From positions 22,170 through 86,169 of the forward strand of contig JARIBG010000011.1 of the NCBI GenBank assembly GCA_029257465.1: a stretch of 64,000 bases of DNA, read 5' to 3'. The position numbers were made by a program, and so were the translations under genes. The DNA is from Arthrobacter sp. (GTDB taxonomy: Bacteria; Actinomycetota; Actinomycetes; Actinomycetales; Micrococcaceae). Shown here one piece after another: positions 1 to 8,979 of this stretch. Numbering within the stretch: the first letter of the stretch is position 1; each line of letters begins with the position of its first letter. The notes beneath the pieces were generated by a model, which ran no database searches, was not told where the DNA came from, and saw only the letters and a program-made list of their open reading frames with translations.

Positions 1-211
1 ACATCGCGGAGATGCCCGCGCCTCCACCGGCGATGACGCCGATGAACGCGAACTGGGATCCGCCGCTGAACAGGAGCAGACTCAGCGCCATGGTCTGGAG
101 CACACCGAGGCCTGCGGCCACGGACAGAGCGCCGAAGGACAGCCCGTACAGTCCGGTGGCGACGGCGACGGAGAGACCGACCCGGACGGCCGGGGAGCGT
201 AGGAGCAGCAC
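1..211 (-). CDS. azlC: AzlC-family branched-chain amino acid exporter permease, N-terminal part (cut by window edge)
   Basis: Read on the minus strand from a GTG at 211, the frame stays open to the window edge and gives about 70 residues. The translation has the N-terminal pattern of AzlC permeases: a basic start, then GLYGLSFGALSVAAGL, then LLLFSGGSQFAFIGVIAGGG, with hydrophobic membrane segments between. An in-frame stop (TGA at 217-215) fixes the start to this GTG or later. AzlC normally works with the small partner AzlD to export branched-chain amino acids or analogues; any azlD would lie outside the window. It diverges from the alcohol dehydrogenase gene across about 90 bp. Family confidence is good from the SGGSQFAF motif; the start codon is less certain because the best AGG lies too close to it. 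Confidence 0.72.
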   Translation of the reverse strand, partial: MLLLRSPAVRVGLSVAVATGLYGLSFGALSVAAGLGVLQTMALSLLLFSGGSQFAFIGVIAGGGAGISAM

Positions 212-303
212 GCCTCAAGGCTAGGCGACGCCCGGCTTCCCGTTCATCATGAGAGGATGAATAGTGGGTGAAGGAAAGCCTACTTACTATCCGAGGAGCA
301 CAC

Positions 304-1494
304 ATGAAGGCAGTGACCTGGCAGGGTAAGCGCAACGTCAGCGTGGACAACGTCCCGGACCCCACCATCCAGGAGCCGACCGACGCCATCATCCGCATCA
401 CCTCGACCGCCATCTGCGGCTCCGACCTGCACCTGTACGAAGTCCTGGGCCCATACATGGCCAAGGGCGATATCCTCGGCCACGAGCCCATGGGCATCGT
501 CGAGGAGGTCGGATCGGCGGTGACGAACCTCAAGGTGGGCGACCGCGTGGTGATCCCCTTCAACATCTCCTGCGGCCACTGTTTCATGTGCACGCGGGGG
601 CTCCAGTCCCAGTGCGAGACGACCCAGGTACACGAGCAGGGCTCCGGCGCCGCTCTCCTCGGCTTCTCGGCCCTCTACGGCTCCGTCCCCGGCGGCCAGG
701 CGGAGTACCTGCGCGTGCCGTTCGCCGACTACGGGCCGGTCAAGGTGGGCTCGGAGTTGCCGGACGAGCGCTACCTCTACCTCTCCGACATCCTGCCCAC
801 GGCGTGGCAGGGCGTGCAGTACGCGGATGTCCCGAAGGACGGCGTCCTCACGGTCTACGGTCTGGGTCCCGTGGGCCAGTTCGCGTCCCGGATCGGGAAG
901 TACCTGGGGCATCGTGTGATCGGCGTCGAGCCGGTCCCCGAGCGCCGGGAGATGGCGGAGCGGCACGGCATCGAAACCATCGACTTCACGGACGACACCG
1001 CCGAGGAACTGCGCAGCATGACCGGCGGTCGCGGCCCGGACGCCATCGTCGACGCCGTCGGCATGGAGGCCCACGGCTCCCCCGCAGGCTCGTTCGCCCA
1101 GCAGGCCGTCGGTGTCCTGCCGGACAAGCTGGCTCAGAAGGTGATGGAGACCGGGGGCAGCGACCGCATGGCCGTGCTGCATTCCGCGATCGACGCCGTC
1201 CGCCGCGGAGGCACCCTCTCCCTCAGCGGCGTCTATGGAGGAGCGGCCAGCCCCATGCCGCTGCTGACCATGTTCGACAAGCAGATCCAGTTCCGCATGG
1301 GCCAGTGCAATGTGCGCCGCTGGACGGACGAACTCCTGCCGATCGTCGAGGAGCCCTCGGACCCCTTGGGTGTCACCGACCTGATGACGCACGAGGTCTC
1401 GATCGACGAGGCCCCCGCGGCTTACAAGAACTTCCAGAAGAAGAAGGACGGGGCCATCAAGGTGGTCCTCAAGCCGCAGGGCGTCAGCGCCTGA
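304..1494 (+). CDS. Zinc-dependent alcohol dehydrogenase (GroES-like MDR superfamily)
   Basis: A 396-residue medium-chain dehydrogenase. The N-terminus carries the catalytic-zinc region (CGSDLHLYE, then GHEPMGIVEEVGS) and a structural-zinc Cys cluster (SCGHCFMCTRGLQSQC). The Rossmann NAD(P) fold follows with GLGPVGQFASRIG. The insertion before the C-terminus and the ICGSDLHLYE signature resemble the glutathione-independent formaldehyde dehydrogenase-like subgroup that actinobacteria often carry; the true substrate cannot be read from sequence. The ATG at 304 is preferred over the upstream GTG at 268 because GAGGAG lies just before it and the protein then begins MKAVTWQGKR, as family members do. 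A perfect-stem terminator follows at 1512-1543. Confidence 0.9.
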   Translation: MKAVTWQGKRNVSVDNVPDPTIQEPTDAIIRITSTAICGSDLHLYEVLGPYMAKGDILGHEPMGIVEEVGSAVTNLKVGDRVVIPFNISCGHCFMCTRGLQSQCETTQVHEQGSGAALLGFSALYGSVPGGQAEYLRVPFADYGPVKVGSELPDERYLYLSDILPTAWQGVQYADVPKDGVLTVYGLGPVGQFASRIGKYLGHRVIGVEPVPERREMAERHGIETIDFTDDTAEELRSMTGGRGPDAIVDAVGMEAHGSPAGSFAQQAVGVLPDKLAQKVMETGGSDRMAVLHSAIDAVRRGGTLSLSGVYGGAASPMPLLTMFDKQIQFRMGQCNVRRWTDELLPIVEEPSDPLGVTDLMTHEVSIDEAPAAYKNFQKKKDGAIKVVLKPQGVSA

Positions 1495-1511
1495 CAGGAG
1501 CGGAAACCGGT

Positions 1512-1543
1512 GAAGGCACCGGCCCCACGGGGCCGGTGCCTTC
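1512..1543. terminator. Bidirectional intrinsic terminator between convergent genes
   Basis: A 14-bp perfect inverted repeat (GAAGGCACCGGCCC, 4-base loop, and its complement) sits in the 55-bp gap between the dehydrogenase and the GH15 gene. It could end both transcripts. Confidence 0.8.
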
Positions 1544-1549
1544 GTCGTC

Positions 1550-3364
1550 CTACTCCCGCGCCATCACCTCGTGGACGTCGACGTCGCCGCGGGCGATCTG
1601 CAGCGCGCCGGCCGCGCGCACCAGGCCCAGATGGGAGAACGCCTGCGGGAAGTTGCCGACCATGCGGTGGTTGACGGCGTCGTACTCCTCGGAGAGAAGC
1701 CCGAGCTCGTTCGAGTAGCCCACCAGCTGGTCCATGAGCTGACGGGCCTCCTCACCGCGACCGCTGCGCGCGTACTGCTCCACGAGCCAGAACGAACAGG
1801 CGAGGAACGGGTGCTCGCCCGGAGCGAGGCCGTCGTCCGCGCCGTGTGTCCGGTAGCGCAGCAGCAGACCCTCGCTGTCGATCAGATCCTTCTCGATCCG
1901 CTCCACCGTGCCGAGCATCTTCGGGTCGTCGTAGGCGAGGAATCCGACCTGGGGTAGTTGCAGGAGGGACGCATCGACCTCCGTACCCCCGTACACCTGG
2001 GTGAACGAGTTCAGGTCGTGGTCGAACCCCCGTTCCATGATCTCCTCGTGCATCCGGTCACGGATGGCCACCCACTCCTCCACCGGCCCGTCGAGCCCGT
2101 GGTCGCGGACCGCGCGCACGGCGCAGTCGAACGTCGCCCACACCATGACGCGCGAGTGCGTGAAGAACTGCTTCTTCCCCCGCATCTCCCAGATACCGTG
2201 GTCCGGTTCGTCGAGGTGATTCCGCGCGAACTTGATCAGGGCCCGCTGCAGCGGCCAGGAGAAGGTGTCCTCCTTCACCCCGTGGCCGCGTAGCTTCTCC
2301 AGCGCCATCATGACCTCACCCACGACGTCGGCCTGGTACTGGTCCACCGCGCCGTTGCCCACCCGGACGGGAACGGAGTCGGCGTAACCGGGCAGGTGGT
2401 CGAGTTCACGCTCGGGCAGCCTGCGCTCCCCGGCCAGCCCGTACATGATCTGGAGATCCTCCGGGTCCCCCGCGACGGCGCGGAGCAGCCAGTTCCGCCA
2501 ACCCAGCGCCTCGTCGGCGAAGCCGTGCGTCATCATGGCCTCGAGCGTCAGCGCCGCATCACGTAGCCAGCAGAAGCGGTAGTCCCAGTTCCGGGCCCCG
2601 CCGAACTGCTCCGGCAGCGACGTGGTCGGCGCGGCGACGATCCCACCCGTGTCCTCGTGCGTGAGGGCACGCAGCACCAGGAGCGAGCGCCTCACGGCGG
2701 GCGAGTAGTCGCCGTCGTCCTCGGAGCTCGCCTCCCACGCACGCCAGTAGCTGATGGTCGTGTCGAGTGCCTCGTCGACGTCGAGGCCGGCAGGCATGGG
2801 GCGGTGCGAGGGATACCAGATCATCTCGAGGTCGACGACGTCGCCCTCCGACACGTCGAAGGTGCCCTGGTGCGAGGTGTTCTCCGCGTGCAGTCGCGGT
2901 CCGCGGAGCAGGAGCGCATCAGGACCGGCGATGGCCAACAGCGCCGAACCCTCGTCGTCGGGCTGCTGGGTCACCCAGGGGACCACCTCGGCATAGCCGA
3001 AGCGGATCTGCAGCTCCTGCCGGAACGTCACTGTTCCGCTCAGACCCTGCACGCGGCGGATCACGTTGGCGCGCCGGTCGGCGACAGGCATGAAGTCCGT
3101 GACGAGCGCGTCGCCCTCGGGCGTACGCCAGTGGGTCTGGAGGACGAAGGTCGCGTCGATGTAGCTCCTGTCCACCACCTCCGCCCGGGACGACGAGGGG
3201 GAGAGAAGCCAGCGGCCGTGCTCCTCGTTGCCGAGGAGCGCGGCGAACACCGAGTCGGAGTCGAAGCGGGGGAAGCACAGCCAGTCCACGCTCCCGGTGC
3301 GGGAGATCAGCGCACCCGTGTGCAGATCTGACAGGAGCGCGTAGTCCTCGATGGGTGTTTGCAT
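1550..3364 (-). CDS. Glycoside hydrolase family 15 protein (glucoamylase/trehalase type)
   Basis: About 604 residues. The N-terminus (PIEDYALLSDLHTGALIS, then GSVDWLCFPRFDS) is the beta-sandwich start typical of GH15 proteins. The (alpha/alpha)6 catalytic domain opens near residue 259 with NWDYRFCWLRD. The family includes glucoamylases, and in mycobacteria a GH15 enzyme acts as trehalase; actinobacterial members of this length are often annotated that way, so trehalose breakdown is a plausible but unproven role. There is no signal peptide, so it is cytoplasmic. I chose the ATG at 3364, preceded by GGAAAG; an in-frame TTG at 3376 would add four residues. It lies 39 bp downstream of the phosphodiesterase gene on the same strand, so the two may be co-transcribed. 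Confidence 0.9.
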   Translation of the reverse strand: MQTPIEDYALLSDLHTGALISRTGSVDWLCFPRFDSDSVFAALLGNEEHGRWLLSPSSSRAEVVDRSYIDATFVLQTHWRTPEGDALVTDFMPVADRRANVIRRVQGLSGTVTFRQELQIRFGYAEVVPWVTQQPDDEGSALLAIAGPDALLLRGPRLHAENTSHQGTFDVSEGDVVDLEMIWYPSHRPMPAGLDVDEALDTTISYWRAWEASSEDDGDYSPAVRRSLLVLRALTHEDTGGIVAAPTTSLPEQFGGARNWDYRFCWLRDAALTLEAMMTHGFADEALGWRNWLLRAVAGDPEDLQIMYGLAGERRLPERELDHLPGYADSVPVRVGNGAVDQYQADVVGEVMMALEKLRGHGVKEDTFSWPLQRALIKFARNHLDEPDHGIWEMRGKKQFFTHSRVMVWATFDCAVRAVRDHGLDGPVEEWVAIRDRMHEEIMERGFDHDLNSFTQVYGGTEVDASLLQLPQVGFLAYDDPKMLGTVERIEKDLIDSEGLLLRYRTHGADDGLAPGEHPFLACSFWLVEQYARSGRGEEARQLMDQLVGYSNELGLLSEEYDAVNHRMVGNFPQAFSHLGLVRAAGALQIARGDVDVHEVMARE

Positions 3365-3403
3365 CTTTCCACTCAACCACAGGGCATCGCTGCGCGGCCG
3401 ACT

Positions 3404-4270
3404 TCACCCATCGGTGCGCAGCAGCGCCTGCCGGATCAGCGCCGGGACGTCGGAGGTCAGCTCCTGGACCCCCAGACCGGTAAGGAACCGAGCGTCCTCC
3501 ACGGTGTTGACGGTCCAGACCCGCACCCGGGTCCCGTCGCTGATCCACTGCCGTACGCGGTCAGGGTGGTTGCGCACGTACTGGAGACCCGGGCCGGCCA
3601 GGCCCACCTCCTGATGCTCTATCGCAGCCTCGCTCTCCCTGAGCGCTCCCTGCAGGACATCGATCACGGCGCCCTCGGCGAGCGACCCGAGGTGCAGGGC
3701 CTGACGGACATCCTCCGGTTCGACGTCGGCCACGAGCTGGCAGAGCTGGTGGTGGGGCGCCGACTCCTGGAGCTGGCGGATCGAATCCGGATTGAAGCTC
3801 ATGAAACTCACCTCGACACCGCCGACCATGGAGGACTCCGGATCCCACCCCTCATCCATGAGGAAACCGATCAGGGCCTCCTCGAGCGCGAGCCCGAACG
3901 GGCTCGGATGCTTCAACTCGATGGCCAGCCTGACCGGTCGGCCCGCGCGGCGCAGCAGGAGCAGCAGATCGCCGAGGGAGAGGAGTTGCTCGTCCGGACC
4001 GCCGTACGCCGCCGGAATGCTGGCGCCCTTCCAGGAGGACGCGTCGAGCTCGCGCAGTTCGGCCAGGGAGTGATCCGCGACGTCGCCGGTTCCATCGGTG
4101 GTGCGTTCGAGCGTGGTGTCGTGGATGCAGACGAGGTGCCGGTCGCGGCTCAGGTGCACGTCGCACTCCACGCCGTCGGCGCCGTCCGCCAGCGCCTGCA
4201 GGTAGGCAGCCCTGGTGTGCTCGGCGAAGGCACCGCTGCTGCCGCGGTGGGCGAAGATGACAGGTGGCAC
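3404..4270 (-). CDS. Glycerophosphodiester phosphodiesterase
   Basis: A 288-residue GDPD-family TIM barrel, predicted to split glycerophosphodiesters into glycerol-3-phosphate and an alcohol. The catalytic start is IFAHRGSSGAFAEHTRAAY, followed by GADGVECDVHLSRD (metal-binding Glu and Asp) and LVCIHDTTLERTTDGTG. The usual PENT after the HRG is AEHT here, a mild departure. There is no signal peptide, pointing to a cytoplasmic enzyme acting on imported diesters. It starts 124 bp from the divergent DUF445 gene and heads a likely two-gene unit with the GH15 gene. Confidence 0.92.
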   Translation of the reverse strand: MPPVIFAHRGSSGAFAEHTRAAYLQALADGADGVECDVHLSRDRHLVCIHDTTLERTTDGTGDVADHSLAELRELDASSWKGASIPAAYGGPDEQLLSLGDLLLLLRRAGRPVRLAIELKHPSPFGLALEEALIGFLMDEGWDPESSMVGGVEVSFMSFNPDSIRQLQESAPHHQLCQLVADVEPEDVRQALHLGSLAEGAVIDVLQGALRESEAAIEHQEVGLAGPGLQYVRNHPDRVRQWISDGTRVRVWTVNTVEDARFLTGLGVQELTSDVPALIRQALLRTDG

Positions 4271-4382
4271 GGACGAGGCCCCTTACGTGGTCGACGGCGT
4301 TCGTCCCACCGTACGACAGGGCCGGATCCGCCCGCCATCGTGCTCCGGCCAGGGTGCGGAGGTCGTTCGACCGGCTCCTCGA

Positions 4383-4388
4383 TAGACT
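4383..4388 (+). promoter_or_regulatory. -10 element for a leaderless DUF445 transcript
   Basis: TAGACT, then exactly six bases, then the GTG start at 4395. A transcript starting 7 nt after the -10 would begin at the start codon. No Shine-Dalgarno sequence is visible. Confidence 0.5.
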
Positions 4389-4394
4389 CGGGGC

Positions 4395-5654
4395 GTGACT
4401 GTACAGCTGATCGGGGCCGATGTGGAACGGGCGGCAGCCCTGCGCCGCATGAAGACGCTGGCCACCGGCCTGCTCGGTGTCATGGCCGTCATCTTCGTGG
4501 TGGCGTTCGCCCTGCAGGATTCCTACCCCTGGCTGCAGTACGTCCGCGCCGCGGCCGAGGGCGGCATGGTGGGGGCGCTGGCCGACTGGTTCGCCGTCAC
4601 GGCGCTGTTCAAGCACCCCCTGGGCGTGAAGATCCCGCACTCGGCGATCATCCCGCGCAAGAAGGACCAGATCGGTGAGTCGCTCGGCGAGTTCGTCGAG
4701 GAGAACTTCCTGTCCGAGGAGGTGGTCGTCGCCAAGGTCGACTCGGCCCGCATCGCGCAGAAGGTGGGCGCCTGGCTGGAGAAGCCGGAGAGCGCCGATC
4801 GGGTGGCGCTGGAGGGCGCAGCGCTCATCCGCGGCCTGTTCGCCGTCCTGGACGACGACGCCGTGCAGGGCGTCATCGAGTCGATGGTCCGCAAGCACCT
4901 CCTCGACCCGCCCTGGGGTCCGCCCATCGGAGGGATAGCAGAGCGCATCTTCGCCGAAGGCCATCATCACCGACTCGTGGACCTGCTGGTGGACCGCGCC
5001 GCCGACTGGGTGGACGCGAACTACGCCGTGGTGACGAGGGTCGTGGCGCAGCGCTCCCCCACCTGGGTCCCGCGTCTCGTCGACGGCGTCGTCGGCGATC
5101 GCGTGCATGCCGAGTTCTCGAAATTCGTCCGCGCCGTCCAGAACGATCCACGGCACGATGTCCGTCTGGCCATCGACAAGTATCTGCGGGACCTCGCGCG
5201 GGATCTGCAGCACCGGCCGGAAACCATCGCGAAGGCCGAGGAGATCAAGGAACAGCTGCTCGATGATCCCCGCGTCCGGGAACTCACCGCACGCACCTGG
5301 GCCACCATCAAGAACGCCCTGCTCGAGGCGGTCAATGATCCCACGAGTGATCTGACGACCAACTTCACTGCACTTGTCCGCGACTTCGGTGCACGTCTCA
5401 CCCAGGACGCCGAGCTGTCGGGACGCATGAATCGCTGGCTGGCCGAGGGCGCCTCCTACCTCGTCCGCACGTATCGCCGCGAGATCGCCGGCGTCATCTC
5501 CGAGACGGTGGGCCGCTGGGACGCCGAGGAGACCTCGCGCAAGATCGAGCTGCAGGTGGGCAAGGATCTACAGTTCATCCGGATCAACGGTACCGTCGTA
5601 GGATCCCTCGCGGGCCTGGGGATCTTCTCCCTGGCCCACGCGGTTTTCGGTTAG
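4395..5654 (+). CDS. DUF445 family membrane-associated protein
   Basis: A 419-residue protein with a predicted membrane helix near residues 18-37 (LATGLLGVMAVIFVVAFAL). The DUF445 signature AAAEGGMVGALADWFAVTALFKHPLG is directly followed by the phase-variant IPHSAIIPRKKDQIGESLGEF. A long helical middle and a second hydrophobic stretch close to the C-terminus (VGSLAGLGIFSLAHAVFG) suggest both ends contact the membrane. The biochemical role of the family is not established. The GTG start fits a leaderless transcript. Its stop overlaps the stop of the convergent EcsC-like gene by a few bases. Confidence 0.87.
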   Translation: MTVQLIGADVERAAALRRMKTLATGLLGVMAVIFVVAFALQDSYPWLQYVRAAAEGGMVGALADWFAVTALFKHPLGVKIPHSAIIPRKKDQIGESLGEFVEENFLSEEVVVAKVDSARIAQKVGAWLEKPESADRVALEGAALIRGLFAVLDDDAVQGVIESMVRKHLLDPPWGPPIGGIAERIFAEGHHHRLVDLLVDRAADWVDANYAVVTRVVAQRSPTWVPRLVDGVVGDRVHAEFSKFVRAVQNDPRHDVRLAIDKYLRDLARDLQHRPETIAKAEEIKEQLLDDPRVRELTARTWATIKNALLEAVNDPTSDLTTNFTALVRDFGARLTQDAELSGRMNRWLAEGASYLVRTYRREIAGVISETVGRWDAEETSRKIELQVGKDLQFIRINGTVVGSLAGLGIFSLAHAVFG

Positions 5655-6451
5655 GCCTTCTTCCGGCCCTTGCCCCTGTGATCGCCGCCCGTCTGTGACA
5701 GCTGCAGGGCCTCCGCCAGCTCCCCCGGAACGATCTGCGGCAGCGGACCGAAGGCCTCGCGGGTGGCGCTGATGACCGACTTGCCCATGATGTGGTTACC
5801 GGCTCCGCCGATCACGGCGCCCGCACCGAACGGCAGTGCGCGTCCCAGCATGAACCCGCCCTGCCGGGCGAGGAACTTCCTGAGGAAGCGCCGCTGGATG
5901 GTCCCGGTCACCGTCTTCACGAGCGAGGTCGGCGCCGCCTTGTTCACCACTTGCCCCCAGTACTGGGGAGCGCCCTGACCGGTTGAGGCACCGAGGATCG
6001 AGCGGATGAGCGCCGTGCCCTCCTCGCCCATGAGGATGGCCATCACCATGGCGCGGGAGCGCTCGGGGTCGTCCGTCTGCACCCCGTGCAACTCGGCGAT
6101 GGACTCCGCGTACAGCGCGGTCGCCTCGAGAAAGCCCACCATCGCGGCGGCCGAGAGCCCGAGAGATGCGACGGTTCCGACGGCGGGAACCGCGGCGGTG
6201 GCACCGACAGCCGCTCCTGCCGCCGTCGTCGCGCGCAGGTAATCGCGTTCGAGGTGGCGGGCGAGTTCTGCCGGAGAGGCGTCCGGGTGGCGGCGGCGGA
6301 GCCGATTCAAATTCGAGATGATCAGCGGCCGCTGCACATCCAGGGCGCGCTCGATCCCGCGCTGGATGCCGGGCTTCGGGTGGCCATCCTTATCGAAGAG
6401 CGCCCCGTTGGCGGCCCTCACCGCCGGATTCTCCTTGTTCCTGCCGAACAT
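5651..6451 (-). CDS. EcsC-like alanine/glycine-rich protein of unknown function
   Basis: A 266-residue protein. A basic N-terminus is followed by RRRHPDASPAELARHLERDY. Next comes a long hydrophobic Ala/Gly segment (roughly residues 72-115), then ALYAESIAELHGV and DDPERSRAMVMAILMG, an arrangement resembling EcsC-family proteins. A second hydrophobic block near residues 195-220 holds GRALPFGAGAVIGG. The tail is basic (HRGKGRKKA). The ATG at 6451 is chosen because GGAAGGA precedes it. I infer membrane association; no catalytic residues are recognisable. EcsC assignment is by pattern only and is moderate. Confidence 0.75.
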   Translation of the reverse strand: MFGRNKENPAVRAANGALFDKDGHPKPGIQRGIERALDVQRPLIISNLNRLRRRHPDASPAELARHLERDYLRATTAAGAAVGATAAVPAVGTVASLGLSAAAMVGFLEATALYAESIAELHGVQTDDPERSRAMVMAILMGEEGTALIRSILGASTGQGAPQYWGQVVNKAAPTSLVKTVTGTIQRRFLRKFLARQGGFMLGRALPFGAGAVIGGAGNHIMGKSVISATREAFGPLPQIVPGELAEALQLSQTGGDHRGKGRKKA

Positions 6452-6557
6452 CGTGGTCCTTCCGCGGCTGCAGTGATGGGTCGCTTCCGAGTGTAGGGGC
6501 GAGCCGGTGTCAGCGGGAAAGCATTGTGCTGTCGGCGCAGGCCCGCCGGACACGAGA

Positions 6558-6594
6558 AACAGGGACGTCACCAGATCATGGTGGCGTCCCTGTT
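6558..6594 (-). terminator. Hairpin terminator downstream of the GlsB/YeaQ gene
   Basis: A 15-bp inverted repeat (AACAGGGACGTCACC paired with a copy differing by one G-U wobble) around a 7-base loop, located between the GlsB-like gene and the EcsC-like gene. Confidence 0.65.
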
Positions 6595-6634
6595 CAGCAG
6601 CTGATCCCCGCAGTTCAGCTGGGTGTTGTGCGCA

Positions 6635-6904
6635 TCAGACGTTCGAGCCCCTGCGTCCCACGATCGCACCGTAGATGAGCAGGACAATCAGCGAACCGCC
6701 GATGGCCAGGAGCCAGGTGGAGAGGCTGAAGAACTGGTCGACATCGGCGTCGAAGATGGCCCGGCCGATGAAACCGCCGAGCAGCGCGCCGACGACGCCG
6801 AGGATCAGCGTGTTGATCCAGAAGACGGGCTGCTTGCCGGGGATGATGAGCTTGGCGATTGCGCCGGCGATCAGGCCCAGGATGAGCCAACCGAAGATTC
6901 CCAT
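6635..6904 (-). CDS. GlsB/YeaQ/YmgE family stress-response membrane protein
   Basis: An 89-residue protein with three glycine-rich membrane helices: FGWLILGLIAGAIAKLI, then LILGVVGALLGGFIG, then WLLAIGGSLIVLLIYGAI. The LIIPGK loop after the first helix is typical of the family, formerly called transglycosylase-associated proteins. Members are usually stress-induced, but their molecular role is unclear. The ATG at 6904 follows AAGGAG; the longer open frame upstream is not protein-like. The gene has its own hairpin terminator and stands alone. Confidence 0.88.
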   Translation of the reverse strand: MGIFGWLILGLIAGAIAKLIIPGKQPVFWINTLILGVVGALLGGFIGRAIFDADVDQFFSLSTWLLAIGGSLIVLLIYGAIVGRRGSNV

Positions 6905-7106
6905 GAGATGCTCCTTGAGTGATCGTGGTGCCCAGCCAAGAGGCTCGGGCATCCAGTGAATTGATGCAACCCGCCACTGTACTTCATCAGCATGCTTAGG
7001 GTGTAATCGTAGCATTGGGGCGTTTTTCGCCTGGACGGCGCCGTTACGTTCAGGTCCTAGCCCTCCTCACCCAGCATCCGGTCCTATTTCATCCGTGAGA
7101 AAACCC

Positions 7107-7134
7107 TTGACCCGCGTCGTGAAGCAAAGATAAA
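7107..7134 (+). promoter_or_regulatory. Candidate promoter of the fructose operon
   Basis: TTGACC at 7107-7112 and GATAAA at 7129-7134, spaced by 16 bases, 62 bp before the fruR start. An A-rich stretch with repeated CACA follows, a plausible operator area for the DeoR-type regulator, though no clear repeat could be assigned. Confidence 0.45.
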
Positions 7135-7195
7135 GTCACACAAACACAGAAATACGCAGATTCGACACCTCGCAGCGTGACGACATCGGAGCCCC

Positions 7196-7963
7196 ATGTT
7201 CGCAGAAGAGCGCTACGGCCAGATCAGCAATCTGGTCTCCGCGAACGGTCGTGTCACCGTGGCCGGCCTCTCGACGCGGTTCGGCATCACCAAGGAGACG
7301 GTACGCAGGGACCTGGCCCTGCTGGAGACCGACGGCGTGCTGCGCCGGGTCCACGGGGGCGCTATTGCCGGTGCCGGAGCCACCACGAACGAACCGAGTC
7401 TCACCAGCAGATCCTCCCGGCATGCCGCAGAGAAGAAGCGCATCGCCTTGGCCGCGCTCTCCCTGGTCCCGGAGCGGGGCGCCGTCGTCCTCGACGCCGG
7501 CAGCACCACAGGAGCCCTGGCCGAACTCCTCGTGGACGAAGCCCGCACAGGGCTCGCCGTGGTCACCCACTGCGTGCCGATCGCAGGGGTCATGACCGCC
7601 GCCGGCCTCAGCGTCGAACTCCTCGGAGGCCGGGTGCGGGCGCTGACAAGCGCGGCGGTGGGAAGCAGGACGCTCGCGCAGCTCGGCCGACTCCGGGCCG
7701 ACATCGCGTTCATCGGAGCGAACGGGCTGTCCGCCGAGTTCGGCCTGAGCACCCCCGACGTCGACGAGGCAGCGGTGAAGACGGCCCTCATCCGCGCCGC
7801 GCGGCGTATAGTGCTGCTCGCGGACGCGTCGAAGTTCGACGAGGAGACACTCGTCAGTTTTGCTTTCCTGGAGGACATCGATGCTCTCGTCACCGACCGC
7901 GCACCCCACGGCTCGCTCGCGCAAGCACTGGCTGATGCCGACATCGAGGTGATCGTCGCGTGA
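7196..7963 (+). CDS. fruR: DeoR/GlpR-family transcriptional regulator of the fructose operon
   Basis: A 255-residue DeoR-family protein. The N-terminal winged HTH contains ERYGQISNLVSANGRVTVAGLS and FGITKETVRRDLALLE, then VLRRVHGGA. The sugar-phosphate-binding domain follows with VVLDAGSTTGALAELL, and the C-terminal half has DIAFIGANGLSAEFGLSTPD. Such regulators usually sense a phosphorylated sugar; fructose-1-phosphate is the natural guess given the neighbours. The stop overlaps the fruK GTG start by 4 nt, so regulator and kinase are translationally coupled. GGAG precedes the ATG. Autoregulation is likely because it is the first gene of the unit. Confidence 0.92.
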   Translation: MFAEERYGQISNLVSANGRVTVAGLSTRFGITKETVRRDLALLETDGVLRRVHGGAIAGAGATTNEPSLTSRSSRHAAEKKRIALAALSLVPERGAVVLDAGSTTGALAELLVDEARTGLAVVTHCVPIAGVMTAAGLSVELLGGRVRALTSAAVGSRTLAQLGRLRADIAFIGANGLSAEFGLSTPDVDEAAVKTALIRAARRIVLLADASKFDEETLVSFAFLEDIDALVTDRAPHGSLAQALADADIEVIVA

Positions 7964-8979
7964 TCCTGACGATCACGATCAACCCGAGCATCGACCGCAC
8001 CGTCGAGCTCGACGCTTCCCTGGCGCGCGGAGCTGTCCAGCGCGCCAGGCACGGGGCCCAGGAAGCCGGCGGTAAAGGTATCAACGTCAGCCGGGCCTTG
8101 GCCGCGTCGGGCATCTCGACGCTGGCGGTCCTGCCGGGCGACGACGATGACGCCGTGATTGCGGGGCTGCGCAGCGTAGCGATCCCGTTCAGGAACGTAC
8201 CGATCGGCGCGACCCTGCGGACCAATACCGCGATCACGGAACCCGACGGCACCACGACGAAGATCAATGAGCCCGGGCCCGCGCTCTCCGCTGAGCAGCT
8301 CGACGAGCTCACCGCCGTCGTCGTGGCCGAGAGCCACGGAGCCGCGTGGCTGGTGCTGGCCGGCTCCCTTCCCCCCCAGGTTCCGCCGACCTTCTATAGG
8401 CGTGTGATCGCCGCTGTCCGCGATACCTATGGAGCGTCGGCTCCGCTCATCGCCATCGACTCCTCCGGCGAGCCCCTCATCGAGGGCGCAGCAACGGTCC
8501 CGGCGCCGGATTTGCTCAAACCCAACGGCGAGGAACTCGCGGAACTGACGGGCATCGGCACGGGGGACGAGCTCGAACAGGATCACGAATTGGCCGCGAA
8601 GGCCTGCGCAGTGCTGATCGCCGCGGGCGTCGGGGCGGTCCTGGCGACCCTCGGGTCCAAAGGCGCACTGCTCGTGACACGGGCGGGAGCGTGGCACGGC
8701 CTGCACTCGCCCGTCACGGCGCGATCGACCGTCGGGGCGGGCGACTCCGCGCTGGCCGGGTACCTGCTGGCACACAGCGCCGGTGAAGTACCGGAGAACT
8801 GCCTGCGCCAGGCGGTTGCCCACGGCTCGGCGGCCGCCGCGCTTCCCGGTTCATCAGTCCCATCGCTCGATCAGACGACACCGGCGGACGTCACCGTCAG
8901 CGCCCTCACGATCACCCTCCCCGTGATCGGATCCACTACAGGTCCCTGTACGGGACCCACAGCACAGGAGGAACTCTGA
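7960..8979 (+). CDS. fruK: 1-phosphofructokinase
   Basis: A 339-residue PfkB-family kinase that converts fructose-1-phosphate to fructose-1,6-bisphosphate. The N-terminus ILTITINPSIDRTVELD and the GGKGINVSRAL motif near residues 37-47 are typical of the 1-phosphofructokinase/tagatose kinase subgroup. The anion-hole and catalytic base motif GAGDS lies at residues 259-263, with Asp262 the predicted base. It begins at a GTG in a 4-nt overlap with fruR and ends in a 1-nt overlap with the fruA ATG, an arrangement that keeps uptake and phosphorylation in step. Confidence 0.95.
   Translation: MILTITINPSIDRTVELDASLARGAVQRARHGAQEAGGKGINVSRALAASGISTLAVLPGDDDDAVIAGLRSVAIPFRNVPIGATLRTNTAITEPDGTTTKINEPGPALSAEQLDELTAVVVAESHGAAWLVLAGSLPPQVPPTFYRRVIAAVRDTYGASAPLIAIDSSGEPLIEGAATVPAPDLLKPNGEELAELTGIGTGDELEQDHELAAKACAVLIAAGVGAVLATLGSKGALLVTRAGAWHGLHSPVTARSTVGAGDSALAGYLLAHSAGEVPENCLRQAVAHGSAAAALPGSSVPSLDQTTPADVTVSALTITLPVIGSTTGPCTGPTAQEEL

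Noticed and set aside
12-224. Plus-strand open frame at the window start.
   Set aside because: It is antisense to the AzlC start, which shows clear family motifs.
280-1392. Long minus-strand frame over the alcohol dehydrogenase.
   Set aside because: Antisense to a well-conserved gene; arises from GC-rich third positions.
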